Positions 29,675 to 36,793 of a DNA stretch of 64,000 bases are shown here, piece by piece. Location of the stretch: the NCBI RefSeq assembly GCF_021366795.1, contig NZ_JAHCPS010000006.1:88299-152298 (forward strand). The letters are read 5' to 3'. The DNA comes from Macrococcoides caseolyticum (GTDB lineage: Bacteria; Bacillota; Bacilli; Staphylococcales; Staphylococcaceae). The position numbers and the translations under genes were made by a program. The notes below the pieces were generated by a model. The model did no database searches and was not told the origin of the DNA. It saw only the letters and a program-made list of their open reading frames with translations. Each line of letters opens with the position of its first letter. Position 1 is the first letter of the stretch.

Positions 29675-30574
29675 TCAATTTGTAAAAACTTTACGTGCCT
29701 TTATTACATCATTCTGTTCAGGATGCGGCATGTAAATGGCAAGTGCCTTATTGTTATGTGTCATTACTGTTTCTTCAGTTAATGGTGGCGTAATACCTTT
29801 TATTTTTTGCCCCCACATAATACGTTGAGCAGTTTGCGCGTCTACTTCATGATGTGGTAAATGTGTTAAACCTTTTTCAAGAGGATGAAGTAATGATTGA
29901 ATTGATTCAAATGACATCTCTTGTAAATCTTCTAGCATATAGCTTTGCTCGAGCGTGAACCCACCACTTTCTGTACGGGTCAGTTTAGACATATGCCCAA
30001 CTGTTTGTAGTACTTCAGCAATTTGTGTTGAGAGTGTTCTTATATACGTTCCTTTACCACATTGAACGATAATTTCGAAGGTCACTTTGTCATCATGGTA
30101 CTTAGGCTCCGTTGTACGTGTAATGCTATAGATTTGAACCTTACGTGATGGTCTATCAATGACTTTGCCCTCACGTGCATATTCATAAAGCTTACGGCCA
30201 TTAACTTTTACAGCACTGAACATTGGAGGTGTTTGTTCGATTTCACCAGTCAGTTGCTTAAGTGCGTCATCAATTTCTTTATTAGAGAATTGATTTTCTT
30301 CTATTATATTAGTAGCGACGATTTCACCCGTCTGATCTTCTGTCGTTGTCTGTGTGCCAAGTGTAATTTCTGCGATGTATGTTTTACCTGAATCCATCAT
30401 ATAATCACTCACACGTGTCGCGCGACCTACACAAATTGGTAGTACACCATTCACTTCAGGATCTAGCGTACCCGTATGTCCTACTTTTTTTGTTTTTAAT
30501 ATTTTACGCAACTTGAATACGACATCATGACTCGTCATACCACGCGGTTTGTTGATAGCTAAAATACCGTCCAT
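29675..30574 (-). CDS. truB: tRNA pseudouridine(55) synthase
   Basis: A 299-residue TruB. The catalytic aspartate is D38 in GHTGTLDPEVNGVLP. Other family motifs are KTYIAEITLG, GKGTYIRTLS and the early DGILAINKPRGMTSHDVV. It modifies U55 in the T-loop of tRNAs. It follows rbfA by about 60 bases and precedes ribF, as in other Firmicutes, and is probably transcribed from the rbfA promoter. Confidence 0.97.
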   Translation of the reverse strand: MDGILAINKPRGMTSHDVVFKLRKILKTKKVGHTGTLDPEVNGVLPICVGRATRVSDYMMDSGKTYIAEITLGTQTTTEDQTGEIVATNIIEENQFSNKEIDDALKQLTGEIEQTPPMFSAVKVNGRKLYEYAREGKVIDRPSRKVQIYSITRTTEPKYHDDKVTFEIIVQCGKGTYIRTLSTQIAEVLQTVGHMSKLTRTESGGFTLEQSYMLEDLQEMSFESIQSLLHPLEKGLTHLPHHEVDAQTAQRIMWGQKIKGITPPLTEETVMTHNNKALAIYMPHPEQNDVIKARKVFTN

Positions 30575-30635
30575 AAAAAAACACCCTTTCAGTAAACTCT
30601 AGAATAGTTTACATGAAAAAGTGCGATTGGTCTAT

Positions 30636-30980
30636 TTAATGACCTTTATTTAATTCAGCAATCATACGCTCGATTTTGTTACCATAATCGATTGACTCAT
30701 CGTATTGGAATTTTAAATCAGGTACGATACGTAAATCCATACGATGGGCGATTTCAGATTTAATAAACCCTTTAGATTTCTCTAGTGCTTCTAAAGATTT
30801 TTTGCGATCACGTTCTTCACCTAGCACTGTAACGTATACCGTTGCGAGTGATAAATCACCTGTAACTTCAACTTCAGTGACTGTAACAAAACCAACATTA
30901 GGATTTTTGATTTTTTGGTTGATGATCTCGCTGATTTCTTTCTTCATTTGTTGACCAACACGTTCACTTCTTAAACTCAT
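30636..30980 (-). CDS. rbfA: 30S ribosome-binding factor RbfA
   Basis: A 114-residue RbfA with the small KH-like fold and family motifs [37 protein letters not shown] and a C-terminal [13 protein letters not shown]. It assists late 30S maturation. AGGTGAAAT precedes the ATG. Normally infB lies immediately upstream; here a perfect promoter, a hairpin array and a NERD gene separate rbfA from the remnant of infB. Confidence 0.97.
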   Translation of the reverse strand: MSLRSERVGQQMKKEISEIINQKIKNPNVGFVTVTEVEVTGDLSLATVYVTVLGEERDRKKSLEALEKSKGFIKSEIAHRMDLRIVPDLKFQYDESIDYGNKIERMIAELNKGH

Positions 30981-31018
30981 TTATATTTCACCTCATTTGT
31001 GTCTATTGAATAGAGTTT

Positions 31019-31047
31019 ATTATACGTGGGTGCGGGAAGGATGTCAA
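31019..31047 (-). promoter_or_regulatory. Perfect consensus sigma-A promoter of rbfA
   Basis: TTGACA (31047-31042), exactly 17 bases, then TATAAT (31024-31019) on the minus strand, about 40 bases before the rbfA start. Such a full match suggests strong constitutive expression of rbfA-truB-ribF independent of infB. Confidence 0.85.
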
Positions 31048-31098
31048 TTGAATGGGGTCAGGGGATAAGGGTTGAGTTTTTTTAAATTTACCCAACAA

Positions 31099-31435
31099 GC
31101 TAGCGATATTTCTTATTTATCGCTAGCTTGGCTTCAATTTGATATAGTTTTTGGTTTGAGCTAGCGATATTTCTTATTTGTCGCTAGCTTGTATTCAATT
31201 TGATATGGTTTTTGGTTTGAGCTAGCGATATTTCTTATTTGTCGCTAGCTTGTATTCAATTTGATATGGTTTTATATTCGAGCTAGCGATATTTCTTATT
31301 TATCGCTAGCTTGACTTCAGTTTGATATGGTTTTTGGTTTGAGCTAGCGATATTTCTTATTTGTCGCTAGCTTGTATTCAATTTAATCTGGTTTTTAGTT
31401 CGAGCTAGCGATATTACTTTTTTATCGCTAGCTCA
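31099..31435. repeat. Tandem array of six 61-bp units, each with a palindromic hairpin
   Basis: GCTAGCGATA begins at 31099, 31160, 31221, 31282, 31343 and 31404, a strict 61-base period. Each unit holds an inverted repeat GCTAGCGATA ... T[A/G]TCGCTAGC with a 9-base loop, followed by a conserved linker related to TTGTATTCAATTTGATATGG. The last hairpin ends 4 to 7 bases from the stop codon of the NERD gene, so the array would be the 3' end of that transcript. It could act as a multi-hairpin terminator, an mRNA stabiliser or a protein-binding array. Confidence 0.95.
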
Positions 31436-31438
31436 ATA

Positions 31439-32338
31439 TCAAAAATAACTAGATCTATATTTCCTATTTTTATACGAACCAATTTTTTTATATTTTTCAC
31501 CTAAAATTTTTCTTATACCAGAAGGATTACAGTCAACCCATTCCCTTACTTCTGAAGCGGTCACATAATCACGTTTCAACAACTCAATTTTTTTAAAAGC
31601 TTCACATATCGCTTCTGATTTACTCATTTTATGTCCACAACAACAAACAATTTGTCTTTTCGCACTACGTTCTATCTTTATAAATCTTTGGCATTCTGGG
31701 CATTTCAATCCACGTTTCATAACATCATAAGGATAATAATTGATTTGCTCGTTTTTTGACTTTTCAATATGGTGATTGACAATCAGTTGACCAATCTCCC
31801 TATCTTCATGTGTAGTTTCGTAGTTACACATATATCTAGCGAGTTGTTCTATGGCATACATTGAATGGAATTTCACACTATCTACTTCATTCATCACTTT
31901 AAAATCATCATTGACGAAAATAACTTCATTCACAATTTTGTATTGAATGGAATGTTCATAACAAAATGCTTCAAATTTATCTCGTGCATTACTCGCTTGA
32001 GAAAAAACATCGCGACTGACGAAACCACTTTCACTAATCAAATTGCCATCTTTATATGTATAATTACCATAATAATTTTTAATTTCTAAAATAAATATAG
32101 TACCATTAACAATGACAAAAAAATCATATTGAATTTCTCCACGTATATCTAATCGTATATCCCATATACAAACGCCAGCATTAAATTGGTTAAGATAATC
32201 ATAAACTTTCTTTTCACCAGCATATCCAATTTTTAAATTATAATATTTTCTCCTATCAGATTCTAGCATTTGTGTTCTGCCATGAACTTCTTCCAAATAC
32301 ATAAGTTCGATTGGTTTCACTGCTGTTTTGATAAACAA
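31439..32338 (-). CDS. NERD-domain nuclease-like protein with zinc ribbon and HTH
   Basis: A 299-residue protein. Residues about 33-150 resemble a NERD domain: GYAGEKKVYDYL, then YDFFVIVNGTIFILEIKNYYG with the D...ExK nuclease-like core. A zinc ribbon follows (CPECQRF ... CCCGHK, near residues 218-240), then a C-terminal helix-turn-helix-like tail (TASEVREWVDCNPSGIRKIL). NERD proteins are presumed DNA-processing enzymes and some are defence-linked; the function here is unknown. The start is TTG after GAGGTGAT. It lies between the infB terminator and the hairpin array, on the chromosomal side of the prophage junction. Confidence 0.75.
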   Translation of the reverse strand: MFIKTAVKPIELMYLEEVHGRTQMLESDRRKYYNLKIGYAGEKKVYDYLNQFNAGVCIWDIRLDIRGEIQYDFFVIVNGTIFILEIKNYYGNYTYKDGNLISESGFVSRDVFSQASNARDKFEAFCYEHSIQYKIVNEVIFVNDDFKVMNEVDSVKFHSMYAIEQLARYMCNYETTHEDREIGQLIVNHHIEKSKNEQINYYPYDVMKRGLKCPECQRFIKIERSAKRQIVCCCGHKMSKSEAICEAFKKIELLKRDYVTASEVREWVDCNPSGIRKILGEKYKKIGSYKNRKYRSSYF

Positions 32339-32537
32339 AATATCACCTCAAATTGAATATAAAACAACACATAAGCTTGCGCAACCTGACTCAAATGTAT
32401 AAAATATACTACTTTTATTCAAAAATATTCAAAATCGATGTTAAATTTAATTTTTTGCATTAGAATTTGATTCAAAATTCAATTATTGAAATGGCTTATT
32501 CAAAAATATTGCATAATAATAAATTAATTTTTTGAAA

Positions 32538-32572
32538 TAAAAATAAGCACTCACATCAATTTGTGAGTGCTT
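32538..32572 (-). terminator. infB terminator
   Basis: A perfect 10-bp stem AGCACTCACA / TGTGAGTGCT with a 6-base loop is followed on the minus strand by a T-rich tract. It lies 11 bases after the preserved infB stop codon, so it is the original terminator of the infB operon. Confidence 0.9.
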
Positions 32573-32582
32573 TCATGTTTAT

Positions 32583-32664
32583 CTAGCGCTTAATCTCTTC
32601 CATAATAAACGCTTCGAAGATGTCGCCTTCTTTAACGTCATTAAAGTTTTCGATTGTGATACCA
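32583..32664 (-). pseudogene. infB: 3' remnant of infB (translation initiation factor IF-2), prophage att site
   Basis: The minus strand encodes [19 protein letters not shown] followed by IMEEIKR and a stop at 32583, which is the conserved C-terminus of IF-2 (compare GITIEKFNDIKEGD in staphylococci). Upstream of the glycine codon the frame stays open for only about 19 more codons (ending ...WIELLENI) that do not look like IF-2. infB normally precedes rbfA, and the rest is not in the window. The simplest reading is that a phage integrated into the 3' end of infB, leaving this duplicated end behind. Confidence 0.85.
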
Positions 32665-32720
32665 ATATTTTCCAATAGCTCAATCCATTGATATAATAAC
32701 GTTTCCCAACTTCTGTACCT
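32583..32720. other. Probable left attachment junction (att) of the prophage
   Basis: infB-derived sequence runs to about 32664; from there rightwards everything looks phage-derived (accessory genes, lysis and structural modules). The exact core repeat cannot be set without the other junction, which must lie beyond base 64,000. The short in-frame stretch upstream of the remnant opens after a TAG at about 32720. Confidence 0.65.
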
Positions 32721-32811
32721 CTAAATTATAGCTTACAGTCATTAATACTGTCAAATGTTCATTACAAAAATAGAATCGAAAACCCAACTGAATAAAAATC
32801 CACAAATAATA

Positions 32812-32827
32812 AAAGTATTACTTTTGT
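32812..32827 (+). promoter_or_regulatory. 16-bp palindromic element, copy 1
   Basis: AAAGTATTACTTTTGT contains the palindrome AAAGTA-T-TACTTT. It lies 11 bases before the -35 of the gene at 32902. An identical 16-mer in inverted orientation lies upstream of the convergent gene pair at 34980-34995. Shared operator or end repeat of a mobile cassette. Confidence 0.6.
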
Positions 32828-32837
32828 AAACTAATTA

Positions 32838-32866
32838 TTGACATATTAATAATCATGGTTTATTAT
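32838..32866 (+). promoter_or_regulatory. Putative sigma-A promoter of the 32902 gene
   Basis: TTGACA at 32838-32843, 17 bases, TATTAT at 32861-32866. A near-consensus promoter on a gene at the edge of a prophage is typical of genes expressed in the lysogen. Confidence 0.75.
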
Positions 32867-32901
32867 TAATTTATCAAATAAATCAAAGGGAGATTGGTAA
32901 T

Positions 32902-33606
32902 ATGAGCACAATTACATTAGAAAATTTTAAAGAGTATGCAGTTAAAGAATTAGTGAATATTTATGAAAACGAATTTATCAACAAAGACTTCTTTCACAAC
33001 CTTATTAAAGAAACATTTGATTTTTATTATGAAGGTATCAAAACTTGTTTAAAACAAACTAAAGATGATGAAAAACGTATTGAGAAAAACAATGAAAAAT
33101 ATGAAGAGAATAAGCAGATTCCAGAATTAAAAAATAGGATTTATGAAGATAATCAGATTGGTTTCTATCTAGAATTAGAAGACTTAAAGACAAATAAAAT
33201 TATTGGTGGCAATGGTTATACTGGATATGATTTAGCTACTTATGAATATGTTCTAAGAGATAATTTACGTCAACATTTATTATATTCATATTTAGGTGAT
33301 ATTTATAAAGCTTATGATTGCTCTGAATATGCTGATGAATTTATTGATTTTAATTCTGAATTAGAATGTGTCTTTGAAGAGATGATTGAGTTCTTTAAAG
33401 ATAAATCTATACATGAAATTATTCTTGATGATATTACATTAGAAAGTTTTAACAAATTAAATGAAGAGTTAGCAGCATTACAATATGAATATCAAGATTT
33501 AAAAACTGATTATAAACAACTAAAAGTTAATCATGATGATTTAGAAAGATTTATAGAATCAAGAGGATTAAAAGAAGATTTTTTTGAGTATGTAACTAGT
33601 TTATAA
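32902..33606 (+). CDS. Unidentified prophage-edge accessory protein with C-terminal coiled coil
   Basis: A 234-residue acidic, soluble protein that I do not recognise. It is rich in Glu/Asp, Tyr and Lys; the C-terminal third (LNEELAALQYEYQDLKTDYK and onward) is a clear coiled coil. No signal peptide, membrane helix or catalytic motif is visible. GGGAGA precedes the ATG and a near-consensus promoter lies 36 bases upstream. It is transcribed against all phage structural genes and lies between the lysis module and the att site, the usual place for lysogenic-conversion or anti-phage cargo. That role is inference from position. Confidence 0.75.
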   Translation: MSTITLENFKEYAVKELVNIYENEFINKDFFHNLIKETFDFYYEGIKTCLKQTKDDEKRIEKNNEKYEENKQIPELKNRIYEDNQIGFYLELEDLKTNKIIGGNGYTGYDLATYEYVLRDNLRQHLLYSYLGDIYKAYDCSEYADEFIDFNSELECVFEEMIEFFKDKSIHEIILDDITLESFNKLNEELAALQYEYQDLKTDYKQLKVNHDDLERFIESRGLKEDFFEYVTSL

Positions 33607-33627
33607 AATAACTATTATAATAGAAGA

Positions 33628-33670
33628 AAAGCACTTACTCAGATTTTTGAGCAGGTGCTTTGTTTTGTTT
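33628..33670. terminator. Bidirectional terminator between the convergent accessory genes
   Basis: AAAGCACTTACTCA and TGAGCAGGTGCTTT form a 14-bp stem (two G-U/A-C exceptions) with T-rich flanks on both strands; it overlaps the end of the minus-strand gene at 33635. Confidence 0.75.
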
Positions 33671-34393
33671 TCTGCGTTTATATATTTTCTTTGAAGTATA
33701 AAATATTACAATAACACCAATAATTAATATAATAATTGAAATTAGTAATAATGATAAGCTTCTAAATTGTGATTCTTTAAAAAATAATACGCTAATTAAA
33801 ATACAAAATAAACTAGTCAATATTAATATTAATCCATTAATAATATATGATAATCTCCAATCAATTTCAGTATCTATAAGATTTCTAAAATTGTGGGTTG
33901 TTTTATCATTTTCAAAATGCTTAATATATTCAGTATCTTTATCAACTGTATCAGTTATTATCCTATCTTGATTTACAGTTTTTTCTTTACTCAAGTATAC
34001 AACTTTAATTAATGGATTAATTGAGATATAGTATTGCTTTTTATAATTTACAATTCTATAGTACCAGCCATTTACTTTAAATAAAAAATTAGAAAAATAT
34101 ATATATACGTAAATGTAGTAAAAGGTTGATAGAAAATAAAATAAATTAAATTCTGTCTTTTTAAATAAATCAAAATCATAATCATATATAAATGTATAAT
34201 TAACCCATATTATTAATACAACATATATTATTTGTTCAAAAATACTATTTTGTTTCTCTTCAATATACATTTTTTCAAATCTAGTTTTGCCTTTACTACC
34301 ATTTTTAATTCTTTGTAAGTGACCTAAAAAAACAAAAATTATAGCTGGTGCACCAAGCACTTTTATTATCAATTCAAATGTTTCAGCATTCAT
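33635..34393 (-). CDS. Unidentified multi-pass membrane protein (accessory pair, second gene)
   Basis: A 252-residue membrane protein I do not recognise. Hydrophobic helices lie near residues 10-25, 52-72, 84-104, and two at 186-208 and 212-234; a polar loop of about 80 residues (about 105-185, with NQDRIITDTVDKDTEYIKHF) sits between. The C-terminus is basic. Its start overlaps the stop of the 181-aa gene by 4 bases, so they are a coupled pair. A membrane effector with a cytoplasmic partner would fit superinfection exclusion or abortive infection, but nothing in the sequence proves it. Confidence 0.7.
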   Translation of the reverse strand: MNAETFELIIKVLGAPAIIFVFLGHLQRIKNGSKGKTRFEKMYIEEKQNSIFEQIIYVVLIIWVNYTFIYDYDFDLFKKTEFNLFYFLSTFYYIYVYIYFSNFLFKVNGWYYRIVNYKKQYYISINPLIKVVYLSKEKTVNQDRIITDTVDKDTEYIKHFENDKTTHNFRNLIDTEIDWRLSYIINGLILILTSLFCILISVLFFKESQFRSLSLLLISIIILIIGVIVIFYTSKKIYKRRKQNKAPAQKSE

Positions 34394-34935
34394 TTATTAG
34401 GTCTCCCGTCTCTTACTTTACTAACCTCAAATGATTTAAAATACTTTTTCGCTTTAGCTTTATTTTTGAATTCCTGTACATCAATTTGATTGCCTCTGTC
34501 ATCATGTCTCACAACATAATATTTAATAAAATCACTAAAATAATAAACTCTATGTATTTTACCTTTTTGCTCTGGGTCAGTTAGAACAGTACCATTCTTA
34601 TCTACTTTAAACCGAATTACTTCAATTTCGGGTACTAAACCGTTTTGTACTTCCCAATCAAAAAAGAAGTTATCTAACGCTATGTTTACAGCTTTAGTTT
34701 TGAATCCTGTTGCTAATTTACGTTCTCTATTTCTATCAGCTTCAGATAATTTATTATTTGCAAATGAACTATTTTTAGCATTCATTATTTCTAAACTTGC
34801 TTGTAAATGTTCTAACTTTTTGATGTTTTTATCATCAATTAAATATGTTTGTCTTTTATGTGTATCTTTAATATTAAACAGCGACCTAGTCATTTCATAT
34901 TGAATAATCTGCTTTTTGATATTTTGTTCTTTCAT
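34390..34935 (-). CDS. Unidentified basic cytoplasmic protein (accessory pair, first gene)
   Basis: A 181-residue protein with no membrane segments and a high Lys/Arg/Asn content. The middle (RNRERKLATGFKTKAVNIAL, then DNFFFDWE) suggests a short nucleic-acid-binding helix pair; the C-terminal half has strand-like repeats (KVDKNGTVLTDPEQKGKIHR). I cannot assign a family. GGGGTG precedes the ATG. It is first in a coupled pair with the membrane protein, and its upstream region carries the same 16-bp palindrome as the convergent gene at 32902. Confidence 0.7.
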   Translation of the reverse strand: MKEQNIKKQIIQYEMTRSLFNIKDTHKRQTYLIDDKNIKKLEHLQASLEIMNAKNSSFANNKLSEADRNRERKLATGFKTKAVNIALDNFFFDWEVQNGLVPEIEVIRFKVDKNGTVLTDPEQKGKIHRVYYFSDFIKYYVVRHDDRGNQIDVQEFKNKAKAKKYFKSFEVSKVRDGRPNK

Positions 34936-34979
34936 GATAGCACCCCTGTAAATATTTTATATTATGGCAATATCATATC

Positions 34980-34995
34980 ACAAAAGTAATACTTT
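34980..34995 (-). promoter_or_regulatory. 16-bp palindromic element, copy 2
   Basis: Minus-strand AAAGTATTACTTTTGT, identical over 16 bases to copy 1 at 32812-32827 but inverted. It is followed, in the direction of the 181-aa gene, by TTGTGA-16-TATAAA, a possible weak promoter that overlaps its end. Confidence 0.6.
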
Positions 34996-35012
34996 AATAA
35001 AATGAGAACAAA

Positions 35013-35054
35013 TAAAAAAAAGAGCTGATACACCTGTTATAGATGTACCAGCTC
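35013..35054 (-). terminator. Intrinsic terminator after the endolysin gene
   Basis: GAGCTGGTACA and TGTATCAGCTC form an 11-bp stem (one G-U) with an 11-base loop, followed by eight T on the minus strand. It marks the end of the phage late operon. Confidence 0.9.
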
Positions 35055-35096
35055 AATTAGTAGTTTTTTATATTATTTACCATTATTCAGAAATGG

Positions 35097-36380
35097 TTAT
35101 TTTAATTTTATTACTTGGTCAACTTTTAAAATATCATTTTTAAGTTTATTTAATAATTTAAGTTTTTCTACTGTAGTATTATTAGCTTTTGCTATCTTCC
35201 AAAGTGTGTCATTTTTCTTTACTTTATAAGTCTTAGAATTTGATTTCTTCACTTTAGGTTTGTTATTAATTACTATGCTTGTTTCAATTTTAGAACCATG
35301 AATACCTTCAGCAATTAACTTAGTGAATGTTTGTAAATTCTTATTGATATATGTCATGTCTTTTTTAGATGTGATGAAACCTAGTTCAACCAGACGATAG
35401 TTTACATTTTGTTGTTTAGCAACATTTACATTTAATAAGTTATCTCGTCTGTCAATTTCTCTTATAAGTCCAATTGTTTTTCTAAGAGCTTGTTGTATTC
35501 CTATGTCTATACTATCTGCTTCTAAACCTTTAGCAATAATTACATGTCCACCTGTAGCTTTTGTAGCAGCATCTAAATGAAATTCAACAACAATGTCATA
35601 CTTCTGTCTAGCTACCCAATACATACCATAATCTTTATAATTGCCAACATATTGACCATAAGCTGTATCTTGAAATAAATCTTGATTCATAGTGACACCA
35701 CCATAATATTCAACTGTGTGACCTACAGATTTAAGATACTTAGCAACATTGGGAACAATATATTTTCTGATAAAGTCACGTTCATTTGTACCATTGCCAA
35801 CTGCTCCACTATCATTACTCATATAACCTTTACCATGACCAGCTACAAGTAATATCTTTTTACCCTTACTTTTAGGGGTAACTTTATTGATAGCTTTTTT
35901 AACAGTTTGTTTAGCTTTAGTCACTACACTTGTTTTAAACTTAGGACGAATGAACCACATATCAGAACTATATTGATGACTTCTTTGAGTTGCTTTTTCC
36001 CAACCCGTACCACCTTTAGCTTCACCTTGTGTCCATCCACCATTTAACCAGTTTTGTTCAACAACTACGAATATTTCTAGATTCGCACTTGTTACAATTG
36101 CTGTGTGACCATGATAACCATTTATACTAGAACCCCAAACTACGATATCTCCAGCTTTAGGTAAGAAACTAGGTGTATTCTTATAAACTGTTGCTTTACC
36201 ACTAAAATCATTTGCAAATGGTATATCTTTAGCACTAGCACCATTAAGTGAGCCACCAGAAATATAATTCCAGTAAGCATTAACAATATCCATGCATTGA
36301 TAACCATAAAATTTATCATAATCAAATTGCTTACCTATTGCTTTGTAAATCCAAGCTACTGCTTCTTTTTGTGTTTTCAT
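35097..36380 (-). CDS. Endolysin: CHAP endopeptidase, amidase_3 and LysM
   Basis: About 427 residues with three domains. An N-terminal CHAP domain has the catalytic Cys in YGYQCMDIVNAYW and His in NGYHGHTAIV. A central Amidase_3 (zinc N-acetylmuramoyl-L-alanine amidase) has LLVAGHGKGYMSNDSGAVG, VEFHLDA and LVELGFITSKKD. A C-terminal LysM begins YKVKKNDTLWKIAKANN. It cleaves host peptidoglycan at lysis. Most staphylococcal phage lysins bind the wall with SH3b; LysM here is different. The start is the ATG at 36380 after AAAGGTGAC; the frame is open 12 bases more from a GTG. Confidence 0.93.
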   Translation of the reverse strand: MKTQKEAVAWIYKAIGKQFDYDKFYGYQCMDIVNAYWNYISGGSLNGASAKDIPFANDFSGKATVYKNTPSFLPKAGDIVVWGSSINGYHGHTAIVTSANLEIFVVVEQNWLNGGWTQGEAKGGTGWEKATQRSHQYSSDMWFIRPKFKTSVVTKAKQTVKKAINKVTPKSKGKKILLVAGHGKGYMSNDSGAVGNGTNERDFIRKYIVPNVAKYLKSVGHTVEYYGGVTMNQDLFQDTAYGQYVGNYKDYGMYWVARQKYDIVVEFHLDAATKATGGHVIIAKGLEADSIDIGIQQALRKTIGLIREIDRRDNLLNVNVAKQQNVNYRLVELGFITSKKDMTYINKNLQTFTKLIAEGIHGSKIETSIVINNKPKVKKSNSKTYKVKKNDTLWKIAKANNTTVEKLKLLNKLKNDILKVDQVIKLK

Positions 36381-36403
36381 ATAAAATGTCACCTTTCATT
36401 CCA

Positions 36404-36436
36404 AATAAAAAAGAGACACCTTTTACAAAGTGTCTC
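36404..36436 (-). terminator. Hairpin at the end of the holin gene
   Basis: GAGACAC and GTGTCTC form a 7-bp stem with a 10-base loop, followed by TTTTTTATTT on the minus strand. It overlaps the last codons of the holin gene and may give partial termination before the endolysin. Confidence 0.7.
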
Positions 36437-36704
36437 CGTCTATATTGTTAGGTGCTCCAGTAGATTTACCTAACTTCTTTTGTGCTTTATATTTATTAAG
36501 TTTCTTCTGTGCTTGTCTTGCTTCATGTGTAAAGTTATTGTTGTACCACCAAGATAATCCTGTAGCTATAAAAGTAATAAACAAATTAATATCACTTTCA
36601 TCAAAAGGTAATGGACTTATACCATTTGAAGCTAACCACAAATTAACCAATGACAACACTAAAAATACAGTTCTTGCAATAGTGCCTACATCAAAATTTT
36701 TCAT
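36423..36704 (-). CDS. Phage holin (SPP1/phi-LC3-like family)
   Basis: A 93-residue protein with two hydrophobic helices (residues 8-26 and about 40-60) and a charged basic C-terminus rich in Lys/Gln (ARQAQKKLNKYKAQKKLGKS). The ISPLPFDESDINLFITFIAT-like stretch with a WWYNNNFT segment is typical of SPP1-type holins. It makes the membrane lesions that release the endolysin, which is encoded next. AGGAGACGG precedes the ATG. Confidence 0.9.
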   Translation of the reverse strand: MKNFDVGTIARTVFLVLSLVNLWLASNGISPLPFDESDINLFITFIATGLSWWYNNNFTHEARQAQKKLNKYKAQKKLGKSTGAPNNIDGDTL

Positions 36705-36719
36705 GTTTTTTCCGTCTCC

Positions 36720-36779
36720 TTATTTACAATATCCAAAGAATAAACAGCTTAAAAAAGTAGCTCCACCTATGATTAACAT
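36720..36779 (-). CDS. 19-residue hydrophobic peptide in the lysis module
   Basis: MLIIGGATFLSCLFFGYCK, preceded by GAGGTGATTTAA directly before the ATG, a strong ribosome site, and followed by the holin ribosome site overlapping its stop. It is almost entirely a membrane helix with two cysteines. The context between the XhlA-like protein and the holin suggests a small lysis or membrane peptide, or a translational leader coupling the holin. Too short for family assignment. Confidence 0.55.
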   Translation of the reverse strand: MLIIGGATFLSCLFFGYCK

Positions 36780-36793
36780 TTAAATCACCTCAC

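Noticed and set aside
31099..31435. CRISPR array
   Set aside because: The units are regular and palindromic like CRISPR repeats, but the stretches between palindromes are also conserved from unit to unit, so there are no unique spacers, and no cas genes are nearby.
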